Below are positions 25,188 to 35,407 of a stretch of 64,000 nucleotides of DNA, one piece after another. Origin of the DNA: Oryzibacter oryziterrae (GTDB taxonomy: Bacteria > Pseudomonadota > Alphaproteobacteria > Rhizobiales > Pleomorphomonadaceae); NCBI RefSeq assembly GCF_021864535.1, contig NZ_JAKJIC010000008.1, positions 124,001-188,000 of the forward strand. The letters run 5' to 3'. Position numbers and translations under genes: made by a program. How positions within the stretch are numbered: position 1 is the first letter of the stretch; each line of letters starts with the position of its first letter. The notes beneath the pieces were generated by a model. It did not search any database, had not been told where the DNA came from, and worked only from the letters and a program-made list of their open reading frames with translations.

Positions 25188-26754
25188 GCTGCTCGCCTCT
25201 CGCCGCATGCGCCCGTCGGCGCCACACGCCGTCATGGGCCATCAGCTCCACCAATATGCCTTCACGCAAGCCACGATCGGCAACGCGCAATCGTTCGCAG
25301 GGCCACTTGCGCCGGATCGCTTCCAGGATCGCACAGCCCGCCAGCACCAGATCGGCCCTGTCGGCACCAATGCAGGGATTGGCGACCCGCTGGTCGTAAC
25401 CCATGTCCAGCAGGGCCCGGATCATGCCGTCCACCTGCCCGCCATCCAGCCAGACGCCATCCACCCGGCGCCGATCATAGCGCTTGAGGCCAAGATGCAT
25501 GCCGGCCAGCGTGGTCACGGTGCCGGACGTACCGAGCATATGCGCCCGCCCGTTCGCCACCAGTTCCATCGCGCCTTCCATGCCCTCGAAACCTTCGAGC
25601 ATGCCTTCAACTTCGCGGACCATGTCCTGATAGACATCTTCGGTGACGATATGACCGCCATGCCGCTCCGACAGCGTCACCACGCCAACCGGCAGCGATG
25701 TCCACTTGCTGATGAAGCGGGTCAGCGCAAAGCCGCGCGCCTCGCCCTTGGCCCGAAGATCGAGCCACACCAGTTCCGACGAGCCTCCACCGATGTCGAA
25801 CAGCAGCACGCCCTCGGCCTTGGGGTCGATCAGCGTGGCGCAACCGGCAACCGCCAGGCGCGCCTCCGTCTCCCGGCTGACGATTTCGAGCCGCAGCCCC
25901 GTTTCCTTGCGCACGCGCTCGAGAAACACCGGACCATTCTCGGCCTGCCGACAGGCTTCGGTCGCAATCAGCCGCATGCGCCGCACCTTGAGATCGGCGA
26001 GCTTGCTCCGGCACACGGCCAGCGCCTCGACGGCGCGATCCATGGCCGCTTCCGACAGGCGGCCGGTCCGGCCAATCCCCTCGCCCAGCCGCACGATGCG
26101 CGAATAGGCGTCCACCACGCGGAAGCCGCGATCCTGCGGTTCGGCCACCAGCAGTCGGCAATTGTTGGTGCCCAGATCGAGCGCCGCATAAAGCGGTCCG
26201 TCGCCATGCACGGGACCCGAACGGCGAATCGGCACCACCTGATCGGCGCCCGAGCGCGACTCCTGCCGGTGCGCCTGCGGTTGCGGCGCCCGAGCTTCGG
26301 TCGCGACATCACTGCCGCCACGGCGCTCGCCGCCCTTGCGCGCGCGCCCTTCGCCACCCTGACGTCCGCCCTCGCCCCGGGCTTCCGGATTGCCTTGTCC
26401 CGGCTTGCGCATGCCGCGCAACGCAGCCTTCTGCGCACCGGCTTGCCCGCCGCGCTTGCGGCGCCGGCGTCCACCAGCGGTCTTGGTCTTGCCTGTAGAT
26501 GTGGATGAACCGCCCGACTTGGTCCCGGAAGCGGATTCGGTCCGTTCCGGCGCCTTGTCGCCAGCGGTGGGCGCATTTCCCACACGAGCCTTGTCTGCTT
26601 GCGCGTTGCCCGCTGGCGGGCGGCGCTTGCGGCGGCGGCGAGCCGCACGCTTCGACAGGCTGCCGGACGCAGGTTCGGAACCGCTGTTGGGATCCTTGCC
26701 GTCACGTCCTGATGCGAGGTTTGCGCGGTCGTTACCTTCGCCCGCGTCGCTCAC
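25180..26754 (-). CDS. Exopolyphosphatase/guanosine pentaphosphatase (Ppx/GppA) with basic N-terminal extension
   Basis: A 524-residue protein starting at GTG 26754, which has AGGAG 8 bases upstream; the longer frame to 26895 lacks one. The first 180 or so residues are low complexity, rich in Arg, Lys, Gly, Ser and Ala, with blocks such as RRRRKRRPP and RRRRKRGG. The Ppx/GppA ASKHA domain follows: [15 protein letters not shown] (phosphate 1), [25 protein letters not shown] (phosphate 2) and [11 protein letters not shown]. The enzyme hydrolyses polyphosphate and/or pppGpp, linking it to the stringent response. It heads the overlapping ppx-rlmE-recX operon. The basic tail may bind RNA, polyphosphate or ribosomes; that is inference. 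Confidence 0.9.
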   Translation of the reverse strand: MSDAGEGNDRANLASGRDGKDPNSGSEPASGSLSKRAARRRRKRRPPAGNAQADKARVGNAPTAGDKAPERTESASGTKSGGSSTSTGKTKTAGGRRRRKRGGQAGAQKAALRGMRKPGQGNPEARGEGGRQGGEGRARKGGERRGGSDVATEARAPQPQAHRQESRSGADQVVPIRRSGPVHGDGPLYAALDLGTNNCRLLVAEPQDRGFRVVDAYSRIVRLGEGIGRTGRLSEAAMDRAVEALAVCRSKLADLKVRRMRLIATEACRQAENGPVFLERVRKETGLRLEIVSRETEARLAVAGCATLIDPKAEGVLLFDIGGGSSELVWLDLRAKGEARGFALTRFISKWTSLPVGVVTLSERHGGHIVTEDVYQDMVREVEGMLEGFEGMEGAMELVANGRAHMLGTSGTVTTLAGMHLGLKRYDRRRVDGVWLDGGQVDGMIRALLDMGYDQRVANPCIGADRADLVLAGCAILEAIRRKWPCERLRVADRGLREGILVELMAHDGVWRRRAHAARGEQHG

Positions 26755-26983
26755 AATAAGTCTCCTGCGCGCCGCGATCCACGTGGAGCCAGACCAGCCT
26801 TTCAGCCACGTCCGATCCTTGGGCTCAAGCGACAGCGCATTGTTTGTCGTCCCGACCACAGTACCAGTTGACGACGACAAACGCAAAGGCAGCAACGCAG
26901 CTGTATGACGGATTCTTGATACCCGAAATCGCCTCCGACGCCGGGCGCGCCGAAACCAGCGTGCCCGACGCGCGAGAAGAAGC

Positions 26984-27253
26984 TCAGTTCAGGCGATACT
27001 CCTCCCGCACCAAACGCAACTCGCGGAGACCGATGAGCCTCTTGGCGGCGACCTCCACCGAATGCAACGGCCCGTCCAGCTTGCGCCGCCAGAAGTCGAG
27101 GAAGCTGTTGAGCGCGGGAAACTCCGGGGCAAGGTCATAGTCTTGCCAGACGTAGGTCTGCAGGATCGCCGGGTGATCCGGCATGCGGTAAAGGATACGG
27201 GCAGTGGTCAGGCTGTAACCTTCAAGCTGAAATTTGAATTCCCGATCGATCAT
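26984..27253 (-). CDS. Usg-like family protein
   Basis: An 89-residue protein of the Usg family, short conserved alphaproteobacterial proteins of unknown function named from a gene near the trp operon. Characteristic stretches are LTTARILYRMPDHPAILQTYVWQDYD, FPALNSFLDFWRRKLDGPLHSVEVA and the C-terminal RLVREEYRLN. It has no signal peptide or membrane helix. The gene is alone, 230 bases before ppx on the same strand. Confidence 0.88.
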   Translation of the reverse strand: MIDREFKFQLEGYSLTTARILYRMPDHPAILQTYVWQDYDLAPEFPALNSFLDFWRRKLDGPLHSVEVAAKRLIGLRELRLVREEYRLN

Positions 27254-27398
27254 GCATAGCCTCCATGGACGTTAACCGGAGCCACGGAAACAAGATTGCA
27301 GGATAAATGATTTATGTAAAGTAAATCAATAAGTTAGCAGCAATGCCGCGTGAGTGCTGCCAGCCCGTTTTGTCGAAGCCAGCCCCCTCCGCCGGCGC

Positions 27399-28493
27399 TC
27401 ACTCAAGCTTCTGCGCCACGCCATTCTTCCACACATAGGGCGCATAGCGCGCACCGGTCCAGTCGCCCTTGGCGTCGAAGGTGAGCGGTCCGAGCACGCT
27501 GTCGGCACCATTGGCATGCAGCCGCGCTGCGGCATCTGCAGCATCACTTGCCCCATCAAAGGCCGTCACCGCCGCCTGCAGCGCGGCATAGGAGGCAAAC
27601 AGCGTGTCAGTCGCCTGCCGTTGCTTCTCCTGCAGCGTGATCTCGAGGTCGACAGCGGCCGCGCCGTCCCGGCCGACATCCGGCAGCATGAACACCGTCC
27701 CCTCCGCCGCATCGCCGGCAAGGTTGACATAGTCTTCGAGCCCCAGCGCCTCATCGCCGATGATGGCAGCGTCGAGCCCCCGCCCCCTGAGCGCCGTGCT
27801 GATCACCGCCGCGTCGGACTGCAAGGCACCCAGCACCACGGCCGAAACCGCCGCATCCTGGATCTTGCCGACAAGGCTGTTCTGGCTCTTCTCGCCCGGC
27901 GTGAAGGCTTCCGTCATCGCGACACTGCCGCCGGCATCGCCGAAACTCTTGGCTACTGCCTCCACGAGACCCTGCCCGTAGATGCTGCCGTCGTGCACGA
28001 AGGCCACGCGCTTGTCCTTGAAATGGGCGAGCAGATAGTCGGAAAGCGCCTTGGCCTCGAGATCGGACCGCACCGCCAGCCGAAACACCCCGGCGCCGAT
28101 GCCCTCGTCCGTCAGGCGTGGATTGGTCGCCGCCGGCGAGAGGTAGAGCACGCCATTGGCCGCATAGACCTTCGCCGCAGCCAGAGCCGCCGACGTGCAG
28201 GCATGGCCGATCACCACCTTCACACCCTTGCCCACCAGCTGGTTGGCCACCGCCGTACCGGTGTCGGCGTCGCATTTGTCATCGGCCGTCACCACCGCGA
28301 TCTTGTCACCGCCGACGCCACCTGCCGCATTGGCGGCATCAGCGGCCATCTTGACGCCCGCCTCGATGCCCTTCCCGATATCGGCGAAGCTGCCGGACAT
28401 CGGCCCTGTCACGCCCACAAGAAACGGCGCGGCCAGCACCGGTGTTCCGAGCAAGGTCAGCACCATTGCCGTGAGGACAACTGTCTTTCGCAT
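27399..28493 (-). CDS. Branched-chain amino acid-type ABC transporter substrate-binding protein (first copy)
   Basis: A 364-residue periplasmic binding protein of the LivJ/LivK (type I) class. The ATG at 28493 begins a signal peptide ending at VLAA. Family features are VGVTGPMSGSFADIGKGIEAGVKMAADAANAAGG, DDKCDADTGTAVANQLV, VIGHACTSAALAAAKVYA and RVAFVHDGSIYGQGL. It lies behind the livHMGF cluster and a second binding-protein gene, separated from that gene by a probable terminator, so it may be expressed independently and give the transporter a different specificity. The two copies are clearly divergent from each other. Confidence 0.88.
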   Translation of the reverse strand: MRKTVVLTAMVLTLLGTPVLAAPFLVGVTGPMSGSFADIGKGIEAGVKMAADAANAAGGVGGDKIAVVTADDKCDADTGTAVANQLVGKGVKVVIGHACTSAALAAAKVYAANGVLYLSPAATNPRLTDEGIGAGVFRLAVRSDLEAKALSDYLLAHFKDKRVAFVHDGSIYGQGLVEAVAKSFGDAGGSVAMTEAFTPGEKSQNSLVGKIQDAAVSAVVLGALQSDAAVISTALRGRGLDAAIIGDEALGLEDYVNLAGDAAEGTVFMLPDVGRDGAAAVDLEITLQEKQRQATDTLFASYAALQAAVTAFDGASDAADAAARLHANGADSVLGPLTFDAKGDWTGARYAPYVWKNGVAQKLE

Positions 28494-28589
28494 GCGCCTG
28501 CCCCACATTCCGCCAGCCCGGGTCCGATCGACCCGGCGGTTCCCGATCTTCTTGTCCGGCAATAGCATTTCGGCGCGCAAAGCGGAACC

Positions 28590-28632
28590 GTCCAGAAAGC
28601 GGAACACCGCCGCCCCTTGCGGGACGACGGTG
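28590..28632 (-). terminator. Probable terminator between the two binding-protein genes
   Basis: A 12-bp stem (CACCGCCGCCCC paired with GGGACGACGGTG, two G-T wobbles) with a TTGC loop lies 28 bases after the second binding-protein gene. On the minus strand it is followed by TTCCGCTTTCT, a weak T-rich tail, so partial readthrough is likely. Confidence 0.5.
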
Positions 28633-28659
28633 CTCCTGTAACGCGACTGAAAGGCCGAA

Positions 28660-29778
28660 TTACTTGATCATCTCATAGGTGATCTTGCCTTCGGCGTTCT
28701 TCTTCCAGACGTACATGGTGTAGTCGGCGTCCTTGCGGTCACCCTTTTCGTTATAGGCGAGGTTGCCGATAACGGTGGAGATCGCATCGCCCTTGTGCAC
28801 CACGTCGGCCACAGCCTGCGGGTCAAGAGAGCCGGCGGTCTTGGCGGCCGAAGCAATCAGCTGCATGGCGGCGTAAGAGTAGAGCGTGTAGGCTTCCGGC
28901 TCGAAACCAGCGGAGCGGAACTTGGCGACAGCGTCGGCAGCAGCCGGGTTCTGGCGCGGGTCCGGACCGAAGGTCATCAGCGTGCCTTCGACGGCCGGGC
29001 CACCGATGGCGGCGAACTCGTCGGAGGTGATGCCGTCGCCCGACATGAACTGGGCCTTGAGGCCGGCTTCAGCCGACTGACGGATGATCAGGCCGCCTTC
29101 GGTGTGCAGACCGCCCCAGTAAACGACCGAGACGCCAGCTTCCTTCATCTTGGAGATGAGGGCCGAGAAGTCCTTGTCGCCGATGTTGACGCCTTCGTAC
29201 ATGACTTCCTTGACGCCAGCGGCGTTCATGGCCTTCTTGGTCTCGTCAGCGAGGCCCTGGCCATAGGGGGTCTTGTCATGAAGGACGGCAACCTTCTTGT
29301 CGGCGAAGTTCTTGGCGATCCAGCCGCCGGCAACAGCGCCCTGCTGGTCGTCACGACCGCAAGTACGGAAGGTGTTCCACAGGCCACGCTCGGTGAAGAC
29401 CGGGTTGGTGGCCGACGGGGTGATCTCCATGATGCCGTTTTCGGCATAGACTTCAGACGCGGGGATCGAAACGCCCGAGTTGAAGTGACCGATCACGAAC
29501 TTGACGCCGTCGCCGACGAACTTGTTGGCGACCGACACGCCCTGCTTCGGGTCGGACACGTCATCGCCGAACTCGAGGACGACCTTTTCGCCATTGATGC
29601 CGCCAGCGGCATTGATGTCGGCAGCAGCCTGCTCGGCACCCTTCTGCAGCTGAGCGCCGAAAGCGGCGTTCGGGCCGGTCAGCGGGCCAGCGACGCCGAT
29701 CAGGATATCAGCGTAAGCGGCGCTCGAAACAACGAGGCCGGCGGCCAGCGCGACGCCCGACAAGAGGAACTTCTTCAT
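28660..29778 (-). CDS. livK: Branched-chain amino acid ABC transporter substrate-binding protein (second copy)
   Basis: A 372-residue LivK-type periplasmic protein. The ATG at 29778 follows GGGAGA and starts a signal peptide ending at AAYA. Its body shows [74 protein letters not shown] and [17 protein letters not shown], close to canonical leucine/isoleucine/valine binding proteins. It is transcribed in the same direction as livHMGF, 175 bases after the small membrane protein gene. A strong inverted repeat in that gap may allow extra expression of the binding protein, which transport systems usually need in excess. Confidence 0.92.
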   Translation of the reverse strand: MKKFLLSGVALAAGLVVSSAAYADILIGVAGPLTGPNAAFGAQLQKGAEQAAADINAAGGINGEKVVLEFGDDVSDPKQGVSVANKFVGDGVKFVIGHFNSGVSIPASEVYAENGIMEITPSATNPVFTERGLWNTFRTCGRDDQQGAVAGGWIAKNFADKKVAVLHDKTPYGQGLADETKKAMNAAGVKEVMYEGVNIGDKDFSALISKMKEAGVSVVYWGGLHTEGGLIIRQSAEAGLKAQFMSGDGITSDEFAAIGGPAVEGTLMTFGPDPRQNPAAADAVAKFRSAGFEPEAYTLYSYAAMQLIASAAKTAGSLDPQAVADVVHKGDAISTVIGNLAYNEKGDRKDADYTMYVWKKNAEGKITYEMIK

Positions 29779-29844
29779 ATTATGCTCTCCCGTTATCATT
29801 CACTGGAAGTTGGCCCCGATACCCCGGGACCCCTGGGTCTTAGA

Positions 29845-29889
29845 ATGACAAAGCCTCAGGAATGTTCCCTATTTTTTGAGGCTTGTCAT
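29845..29889. repeat. Hairpin in the leader of the livK-type gene
   Basis: ATGACAAAGCCTCA...TGAGGCTTGTCAT forms a 13-bp stem with one bulged base and an 18-base loop. It lies 67-111 bases upstream of the binding-protein start, in the gap after the upstream gene. It may stabilise or separate the binding-protein transcript; it is not followed by a clear T-run. Confidence 0.55.
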
Positions 29890-29953
29890 CCTTAATTCGT
29901 AGATCTACGGAATTTTTCATCCCGCTGATATCACGACCAAATCGCCGTTCAAC

Positions 29954-30301
29954 TCAGCCCTTGGCCTTCCAGGCGAAGGGACCGGATGCCTCGTAGAGCC
30001 AGTAGTATTGCGTGACCATCTGCCGGGTCCGCTTGAACTGGAAGCCGAGGAAGGCAATCGCTTCAAGCACCACGGCATCCACCACGTAATAGTGGAGCGA
30101 CAGCAATGTGGCGTTGAAGATCGAGAAATGGATGAACCTGACGCCAGCCGTGAGGATCAGGACATAGATGGCCATCACCTGACGCGTACGCCAGGTCATG
30201 GCGCAGGCGCGTCCCGTCATCCAGGCCCCGAGCCCGCCCAGCAAAAGCGTGACGAACAGGAAGACGAGGAAGCTCTGCTCATCGTAGAGAATACCCTGCA
30301 T
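29954..30301 (-). CDS. Small membrane protein of the liv cluster (DUF6867-like)
   Basis: A 115-residue protein starting at ATG 30301 behind GGAGGA. It has hydrophobic segments at about 11-30 (FLVFLFVTLLLGGLGAW), 43-65 and 68-90, so about three membrane helices. The charged C-terminus is FKRTRQMVTQYYWLYEASG. It follows livF by 13 bases and precedes the binding-protein gene. Proteins like it recur next to liv genes in Rhizobiales, but no function is known to me. A role in assembling or regulating the transporter is only suggested by context. Confidence 0.7.
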   Translation of the reverse strand: MQGILYDEQSFLVFLFVTLLLGGLGAWMTGRACAMTWRTRQVMAIYVLILTAGVRFIHFSIFNATLLSLHYYVVDAVVLEAIAFLGFQFKRTRQMVTQYYWLYEASGPFAWKAKG

Positions 30302-30314
30302 GATCGCTCCTCCG

Positions 30315-31048
<734 letters not shown>

Positions 31049-31052
<4 letters not shown>

Positions 31053-31939
31053 TGGCCGCTCCCCTGCGTATGATGGGCCTGAACCTCGTCCAGCTCATGT
31101 TCGACCTTGTCGACCTCTTCGTCGTCGACGCCGAGATAGGCGGCGATGACGCGCGGATCGTTCTTGGTCTCGGCAGGGGTGCCGTCCGAAATCTTGGTGC
31201 CATATTCCAGCACGACCACGTGGTCGGAGATTTCCATCACCACGGACATGTCGTGTTCGATCAGCAGGATCGAGGTATCCTCGTCCCTGCGGATGCCCAG
31301 CAGAAGCTCGTTGAGCTCGGCCGATTCACGCGGGTTGAGGCCCGCCGCCGGTTCGTCGAGGCAGAGCAGCGCCGGCCCGGTGCACATGGCGCGAGCGATC
31401 TCCAGACGGCGCTGGGCGCCATAGGGCAGATCACCGGCCGGATCGTCGGCGCGATCCGTCAGCTTGATCTTGTCCAGCCAATACTTGGCCTTCTCGATCG
31501 CCTGACGTTCCTTGGCCTTGTAGCCACCAATGCCGAGCACGCCGAGGAAGGTCATGCCAGAGGCGATCATCAGCGGATTGTGCTGAGCGACCAGCAGGTT
31601 TTCCAGAAGCGTCATGCCAGAGAACAGGCGGATGTTCTGGAACGTGCGGGCCACCTTGGCCTTCTTGGATACCACGAAGTCCGGCATGCGCTCGAGGAGA
31701 TGGGTCGCCCCATCCTTGTGGCGCATGGTCATCATGCCCGTGGTCGGCTTGTAGAAGCCGGTGATGCAGTTGAACACCGTCGTCTTGCCGGCACCATTGG
31801 GGCCGATCAGGGCGGTGATGTCACCGCGCCCGGCGGAAAAGCTCAGATCGTTGACCGCAACCAGACCGCCAAAGCGCATGGTCAGGTGTTCGACCGTCAG
31901 GACAGGGTCCTTGTCCCAGGGTTTCGAAATCGTGCTCAT
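31049..31939 (-). CDS. livG: Branched-chain amino acid ABC transporter ATP-binding protein LivG
   Basis: A 296-residue ATPase with Walker A GPNGAGKTTVFNCITGFYKPT, signature LPYGAQRRLEIARAM and Walker B LLCLDEPAAGLNP, followed by LIEHDMSVVMEISDHVVVLEYGTKISDG. These are hallmarks of LivG. The C-terminal 35 residues (VDDEEVDKVEHELDEVQAHH) are an acidic tail longer than usual. It starts one base after the livM stop codon and overlaps livF by four bases. Confidence 0.95.
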
Positions 31940-31940
31940 G

Positions 31941-33329
31941 TCAGCCGTGGCCTTCCTTCACCAGATCGCCGGAAATGGTCTTCTTCTCAAAGAGGAAGGC
32001 CGTTGGTTGGCGTGCGGAGATGAAGCCGCGGGGCTTCCAGACCATGATCACCACCATGGCAAGGCCGAACAGCAGCATGCGGAACTGGTCGGGGTTGAAG
32101 TCGTCGCCGAACACTGCCTTCAGGAAGGAGAGTTCACGCAGCAACTCGGTGCCGCCGATCATCGCCACGGCAGCCAGTGCCACGCCGATCATCGAACCCA
32201 TGCCGCCGAGCACCACGATCGCCACGATCACGGCCGATTCCATGAACACGAAGGACTCGGGCGAAACGAAGCCCTGACGTGCCGCGAAGAACGAGCCGGC
32301 GAAGCCACCGAACATGGCGCCGATGGCGAAGGCCGTCAGCTTGGTGTTGGTGGTGTTGATGCCGAGCGAGCGGCAGGCCACTTCGTCCTCGCGCAGCGCT
32401 TCCCAGGCACGACCGATCGGCAGCTTGCGCAGACGCGTGGTCACGAAGGCCGTCAGCAGCGCCAGCAGCAGGATCAGGTAGTAGAGGAACACCTTGTAAT
32501 AGGCCGACGACGCCGCCAGGTGGAAAGCCTTGGCGAAGTTGTTCGTGGCCCCCATGTCGAAGGAGTAGAGGCCGAACAGCGAGACCTTCGGGATCGACGA
32601 GATACCGGCCGAGCCGCCCGAGAAGTCCTTCCAGTTGATCAGCACCAGGCGGATGATCTCACCAAAAGCCAGCGTCACGATGGCCAGATAGTCACCGCGC
32701 AGACGCAGCACCGGGAAGCCGAGGATCATGCCCCAGAAGGAGGCAAGGATACCGGCAAGCGGCAGCAGCACCCAGAAGGACAGGTGGAAGTTGATCGCCA
32801 GCAGCGCGTAGGAATAGGCGCCCACAGCGTAGAAGGCCACGTAACCGAGGTCCAGAAGACCCGCGAGACCGATCACGATGTTGAGGCCCCAGCCCAGCAT
32901 CACGTAGATGAGGATCTGGACACCAAAGTTGTCCACCCACTTGATGGAGCCCTGCACGCCGAACAGCGCCAGGATCAGCATGGGATAGACGAACAGGAAC
33001 ACCAGACCGCCCAGGGACAGTCGCTTGGTGCGCTTGGCCTTGGCTTCAAGCTCGGCGAGCGACACCGCCGCCTTGGACTTGGCGCCCTTCGCGGCGATCG
33101 CCGGATAGATGAAGGCGGCGAGCAGGAAGCGACCGACCATCACCAGGGCGACGAAGATCAACGCCACCGGCATGTTGTTCACCAGCACCAGCTGGTTGTC
33201 CATGTTCTGATCGGTCTTCAGACCGATCAGCGGCCCGAGCAGAGCAAAGGCGATTATGCCAGCCAAAATGGCATCCTTGAAGGCCTTGCCCAGATCGGGA
33301 CCGGCCTTTTTCGTTGTATTGCTGGTCAT
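31941..33329 (-). CDS. livM: Branched-chain amino acid ABC transporter permease LivM
   Basis: A 462-residue inner-membrane permease. An N-terminal part of about 120 residues carries two or more extra hydrophobic segments ([31 protein letters not shown]). The LivM core follows: [74 protein letters not shown] (the ATPase-contact EAA-like loop) and [29 protein letters not shown] 33329 is preferred over a TTG three codons upstream because AGAAGG lies at a workable distance. It begins 5 bases after livH ends. Confidence 0.93.
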   Translation of the reverse strand: MTSNTTKKAGPDLGKAFKDAILAGIIAFALLGPLIGLKTDQNMDNQLVLVNNMPVALIFVALVMVGRFLLAAFIYPAIAAKGAKSKAAVSLAELEAKAKRTKRLSLGGLVFLFVYPMLILALFGVQGSIKWVDNFGVQILIYVMLGWGLNIVIGLAGLLDLGYVAFYAVGAYSYALLAINFHLSFWVLLPLAGILASFWGMILGFPVLRLRGDYLAIVTLAFGEIIRLVLINWKDFSGGSAGISSIPKVSLFGLYSFDMGATNNFAKAFHLAASSAYYKVFLYYLILLLALLTAFVTTRLRKLPIGRAWEALREDEVACRSLGINTTNTKLTAFAIGAMFGGFAGSFFAARQGFVSPESFVFMESAVIVAIVVLGGMGSMIGVALAAVAMIGGTELLRELSFLKAVFGDDFNPDQFRMLLFGLAMVVIMVWKPRGFISARQPTAFLFEKKTISGDLVKEGHG

Positions 33330-33334
33330 GCTTG

Positions 33335-34252
33335 TCAAACCTTCTCGACTTCCGGCCGGCCGAGCAGGCCCTGCGGCATGAAGATCAGCACGATGACGAG
33401 GATCGAGAACGCGGCGACATTCTGATAGTCGGCCGACACATACTGTCCCCAGAGCGTTTCAATGAGGCCGATGAGCAGCCCGCCAAGCACGGCACCCGGC
33501 AGCGAGCCGATACCGCCGAGCACGGCCGCGGTGAAGGCCTTGACGCCCGGGGTGAAGCCGTCGGCGAAATGCACGACGCCATAATACATCAGGTAGAGCG
33601 TACCGGCGACCGCCGCCAGCGCCGCACCGATCACGAAGGTCAGCGAGATCGTACGGTCGACGTTGATGCCGAGAAGACCGGCCATCTTGCGATCCTGCTC
33701 GCAGGCGCGCTGGGCGCGACCGAGCGCGGTCTTCTGCACCATGTACCAGAAGGCAACCAGCAGCACCGCCGTCACGGCCATGATGATCACCTGCTTCAGC
33801 GAGATGGTGACGGCATAGCCGTTGTTCTCCCAAAGGGTGAAGGTCTCACGCACCATCGGCGGAATGGGCTTGTTGCGCGGCCCCTGGGCGACCTGCACGA
33901 AGTTCGACAGCACGATGGACATGCCGATAGCCGAAATCAGCGGCGCCAGACGGAAGGATCCACGCAGCGGCGAGTAGGCAATGCGCTCGATCGCCCAGCT
34001 CAGAAGTCCTGTCAGCACCATCGAGATCACCATGACGATCAGAAGAGTGATCGTGATGGACGCGATGCCAAGCCAGGCCGTAAGCGCCAGAAAGAAGATG
34101 AGGGCGAAAAACGCCGATACCATGAACACATCGCCATGGGCGAAATTCACCATGCCGATAATGCCAAACACCATGGTATAACCAATGGCAATCAGCCCAT
34201 AAAGCGAGCCGATGGTGATGCCATTGATCACCTGCTGGATGAATACTTCCAT
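33335..34252 (-). CDS. livH: Branched-chain amino acid ABC transporter permease LivH
   Basis: A 305-residue permease with about eight membrane helices. Typical LivH stretches are [39 protein letters not shown] at the start, [55 protein letters not shown] and [26 protein letters not shown]. It is the first gene of the leftward operon livH-livM-livG-livF-(small membrane protein)-livK-(second binding protein). A 517-bp AT-richer region with several hairpins lies upstream. Confidence 0.95.
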   Translation of the reverse strand: MEVFIQQVINGITIGSLYGLIAIGYTMVFGIIGMVNFAHGDVFMVSAFFALIFFLALTAWLGIASITITLLIVMVISMVLTGLLSWAIERIAYSPLRGSFRLAPLISAIGMSIVLSNFVQVAQGPRNKPIPPMVRETFTLWENNGYAVTISLKQVIIMAVTAVLLVAFWYMVQKTALGRAQRACEQDRKMAGLLGINVDRTISLTFVIGAALAAVAGTLYLMYYGVVHFADGFTPGVKAFTAAVLGGIGSLPGAVLGGLLIGLIETLWGQYVSADYQNVAAFSILVIVLIFMPQGLLGRPEVEKV

Positions 34253-34432
34253 ATGTTGATGACCCCCTGCAGCAGCCTATAACGGCAGCATTTCTAAGCG
34301 CTGCTTCATTTGTAGGCTTGATGGATTCCATTAGCAGGCTCGATTGGTCAAGACAACCGAACTCCGCAGTTTTCCCGACAAAAAATGAAAATTGCAGAAT
34401 ATATCTCCACAATGCGAATTTTAACGGGACAA

Positions 34433-34461
34433 TCACCTAAAATGAGCCTGTTAATAGGTGA
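34433..34461. repeat. Inverted repeat upstream of livH
   Basis: TCACCTA-N15-TAGGTGA has perfect 7-bp arms about 180-210 bases upstream of the livH start. It could be a regulator site or a transcript hairpin. Confidence 0.4.
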
Positions 34462-34542
34462 CATTCGCTAAACAAGGCTTCTGGACCTGCCCATTCCCCC
34501 ATGCGTGAATTTCATAATGTATGCAGGATATTTGCCGAAGGC

Positions 34543-34595
34543 GAAAAAGGCCACCTCATGCTTTTCGCTCTCAGCGAAATTTGAGGCGGTTTTTC
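34543..34595. repeat. Nested hairpin in the liv/flavin-reductase intergenic region
   Basis: An inner perfect stem TTTCGCT-CTC-AGCGAAA (34563-34579) is enclosed by imperfect outer arms GAAAAAGGCCACCTCA and TGAGGCGGTTTTTC. The rightward copy ends in a T-run (GGTTTTTC), giving it terminator-like features. Confidence 0.5.
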
Positions 34596-34769
34596 AATGA
34601 ATTTCGATTAGCTTGACGGACCGCACGCGCAGGGCGCATCCAATGAAGAACCAACACTTGGGTCGGAAATCAGCTCCAACTTAGTGGAAATACCTATAAT
34701 TCGCCCGACGGGCGACCGAATCCCCCGCCGCTACGTGCGAGCTCAAAAAACCAAACCGGACGACCAGCC

Positions 34770-35327
34770 ATGAATGACACCACACGACTGCCGCTGCCAC
34801 CGCAGGCAGCCGACACTCCCAGCGACAAGGCCGACGTCACCGGCCAGGACTTTCGCAACTGCATCGCCCGCCTGCCCTCCGGTGTCCACATCGTCACCAC
34901 GGCAGGCTCTGCCGGCAGCTCCGGCTTCACCGCCACCGCCGTCGCCTCCGTCTCCGATGACCCGCCAACCATTCTCGTCTGCCTCAATCGCAAGAGCCCG
35001 CAGAACCAGCTCCTCAAGGACAACGCCTGCTTTGCGGTCAACCTGCTGCCGAAGAACGAAGTGGAGCTCGCCAACATCTTCGCCGGGCGCACGGGCCTGC
35101 ATTTCAGCGAGAGATTCGCCCATGGTAACTGGACCACGCTGACGACCGGCGCGCCTGTCCTTGCCAACTCCGTGATGTCGCTCGACTGCCAGCTGCTGCA
35201 GTTCCACGAGATCGGCACCCACACCATCTTCTACGGCGCCGTTGTCGGCACCCGCGTCAAGCCGGTCGATCCCAATGGCGCGCGCGAGATCCTCGTCTAT
35301 CACGATCGCCATTATTCGGAGATCTGA
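34770..35327 (+). CDS. Flavin reductase family protein (FMN-binding split barrel)
   Basis: A 185-residue protein of the HpaC/RutF-type flavin reductase family. After a Pro-rich lead of about 25 residues the fold begins: DFRNCIARLPSGVHIVTTAG, GFTATAVASVSDDPPTILVCLNRKSPQN, FAVNLLPKNEVELANIFAG and the final LVYHDRHYSEI. These enzymes supply reduced FMN or FAD to a two-component monooxygenase. No oxygenase gene is adjacent, so the partner is elsewhere. purB starts 81 bases downstream on the same strand. Confidence 0.88.
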   Translation: MNDTTRLPLPPQAADTPSDKADVTGQDFRNCIARLPSGVHIVTTAGSAGSSGFTATAVASVSDDPPTILVCLNRKSPQNQLLKDNACFAVNLLPKNEVELANIFAGRTGLHFSERFAHGNWTTLTTGAPVLANSVMSLDCQLLQFHEIGTHTIFYGAVVGTRVKPVDPNGAREILVYHDRHYSEI

Positions 35328-35407
35328 GCGGGCCGGCGCGGTTGAGACGAAGGCGCCAACCTGCTAAACCCCGCCGCAAATCCACCGCTCGCCGCGAAAG
35401 GCCCGCC

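Larger units (their letters stand above)
34253..34769. promoter_or_regulatory. Divergent control region between the liv operon and the flavin reductase gene
   Basis: A 517-bp region without a gene, more AT-rich than its flanks. It holds a perfect 7-bp inverted repeat at 34433-34461 and a nested pair of hairpins at 34543-34595. A TATAAT at 34695-34700 is a candidate -10 for the rightward flavin reductase gene, without a good -35. The liv promoter should lie at about 34300-34430. Confidence 0.5.
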
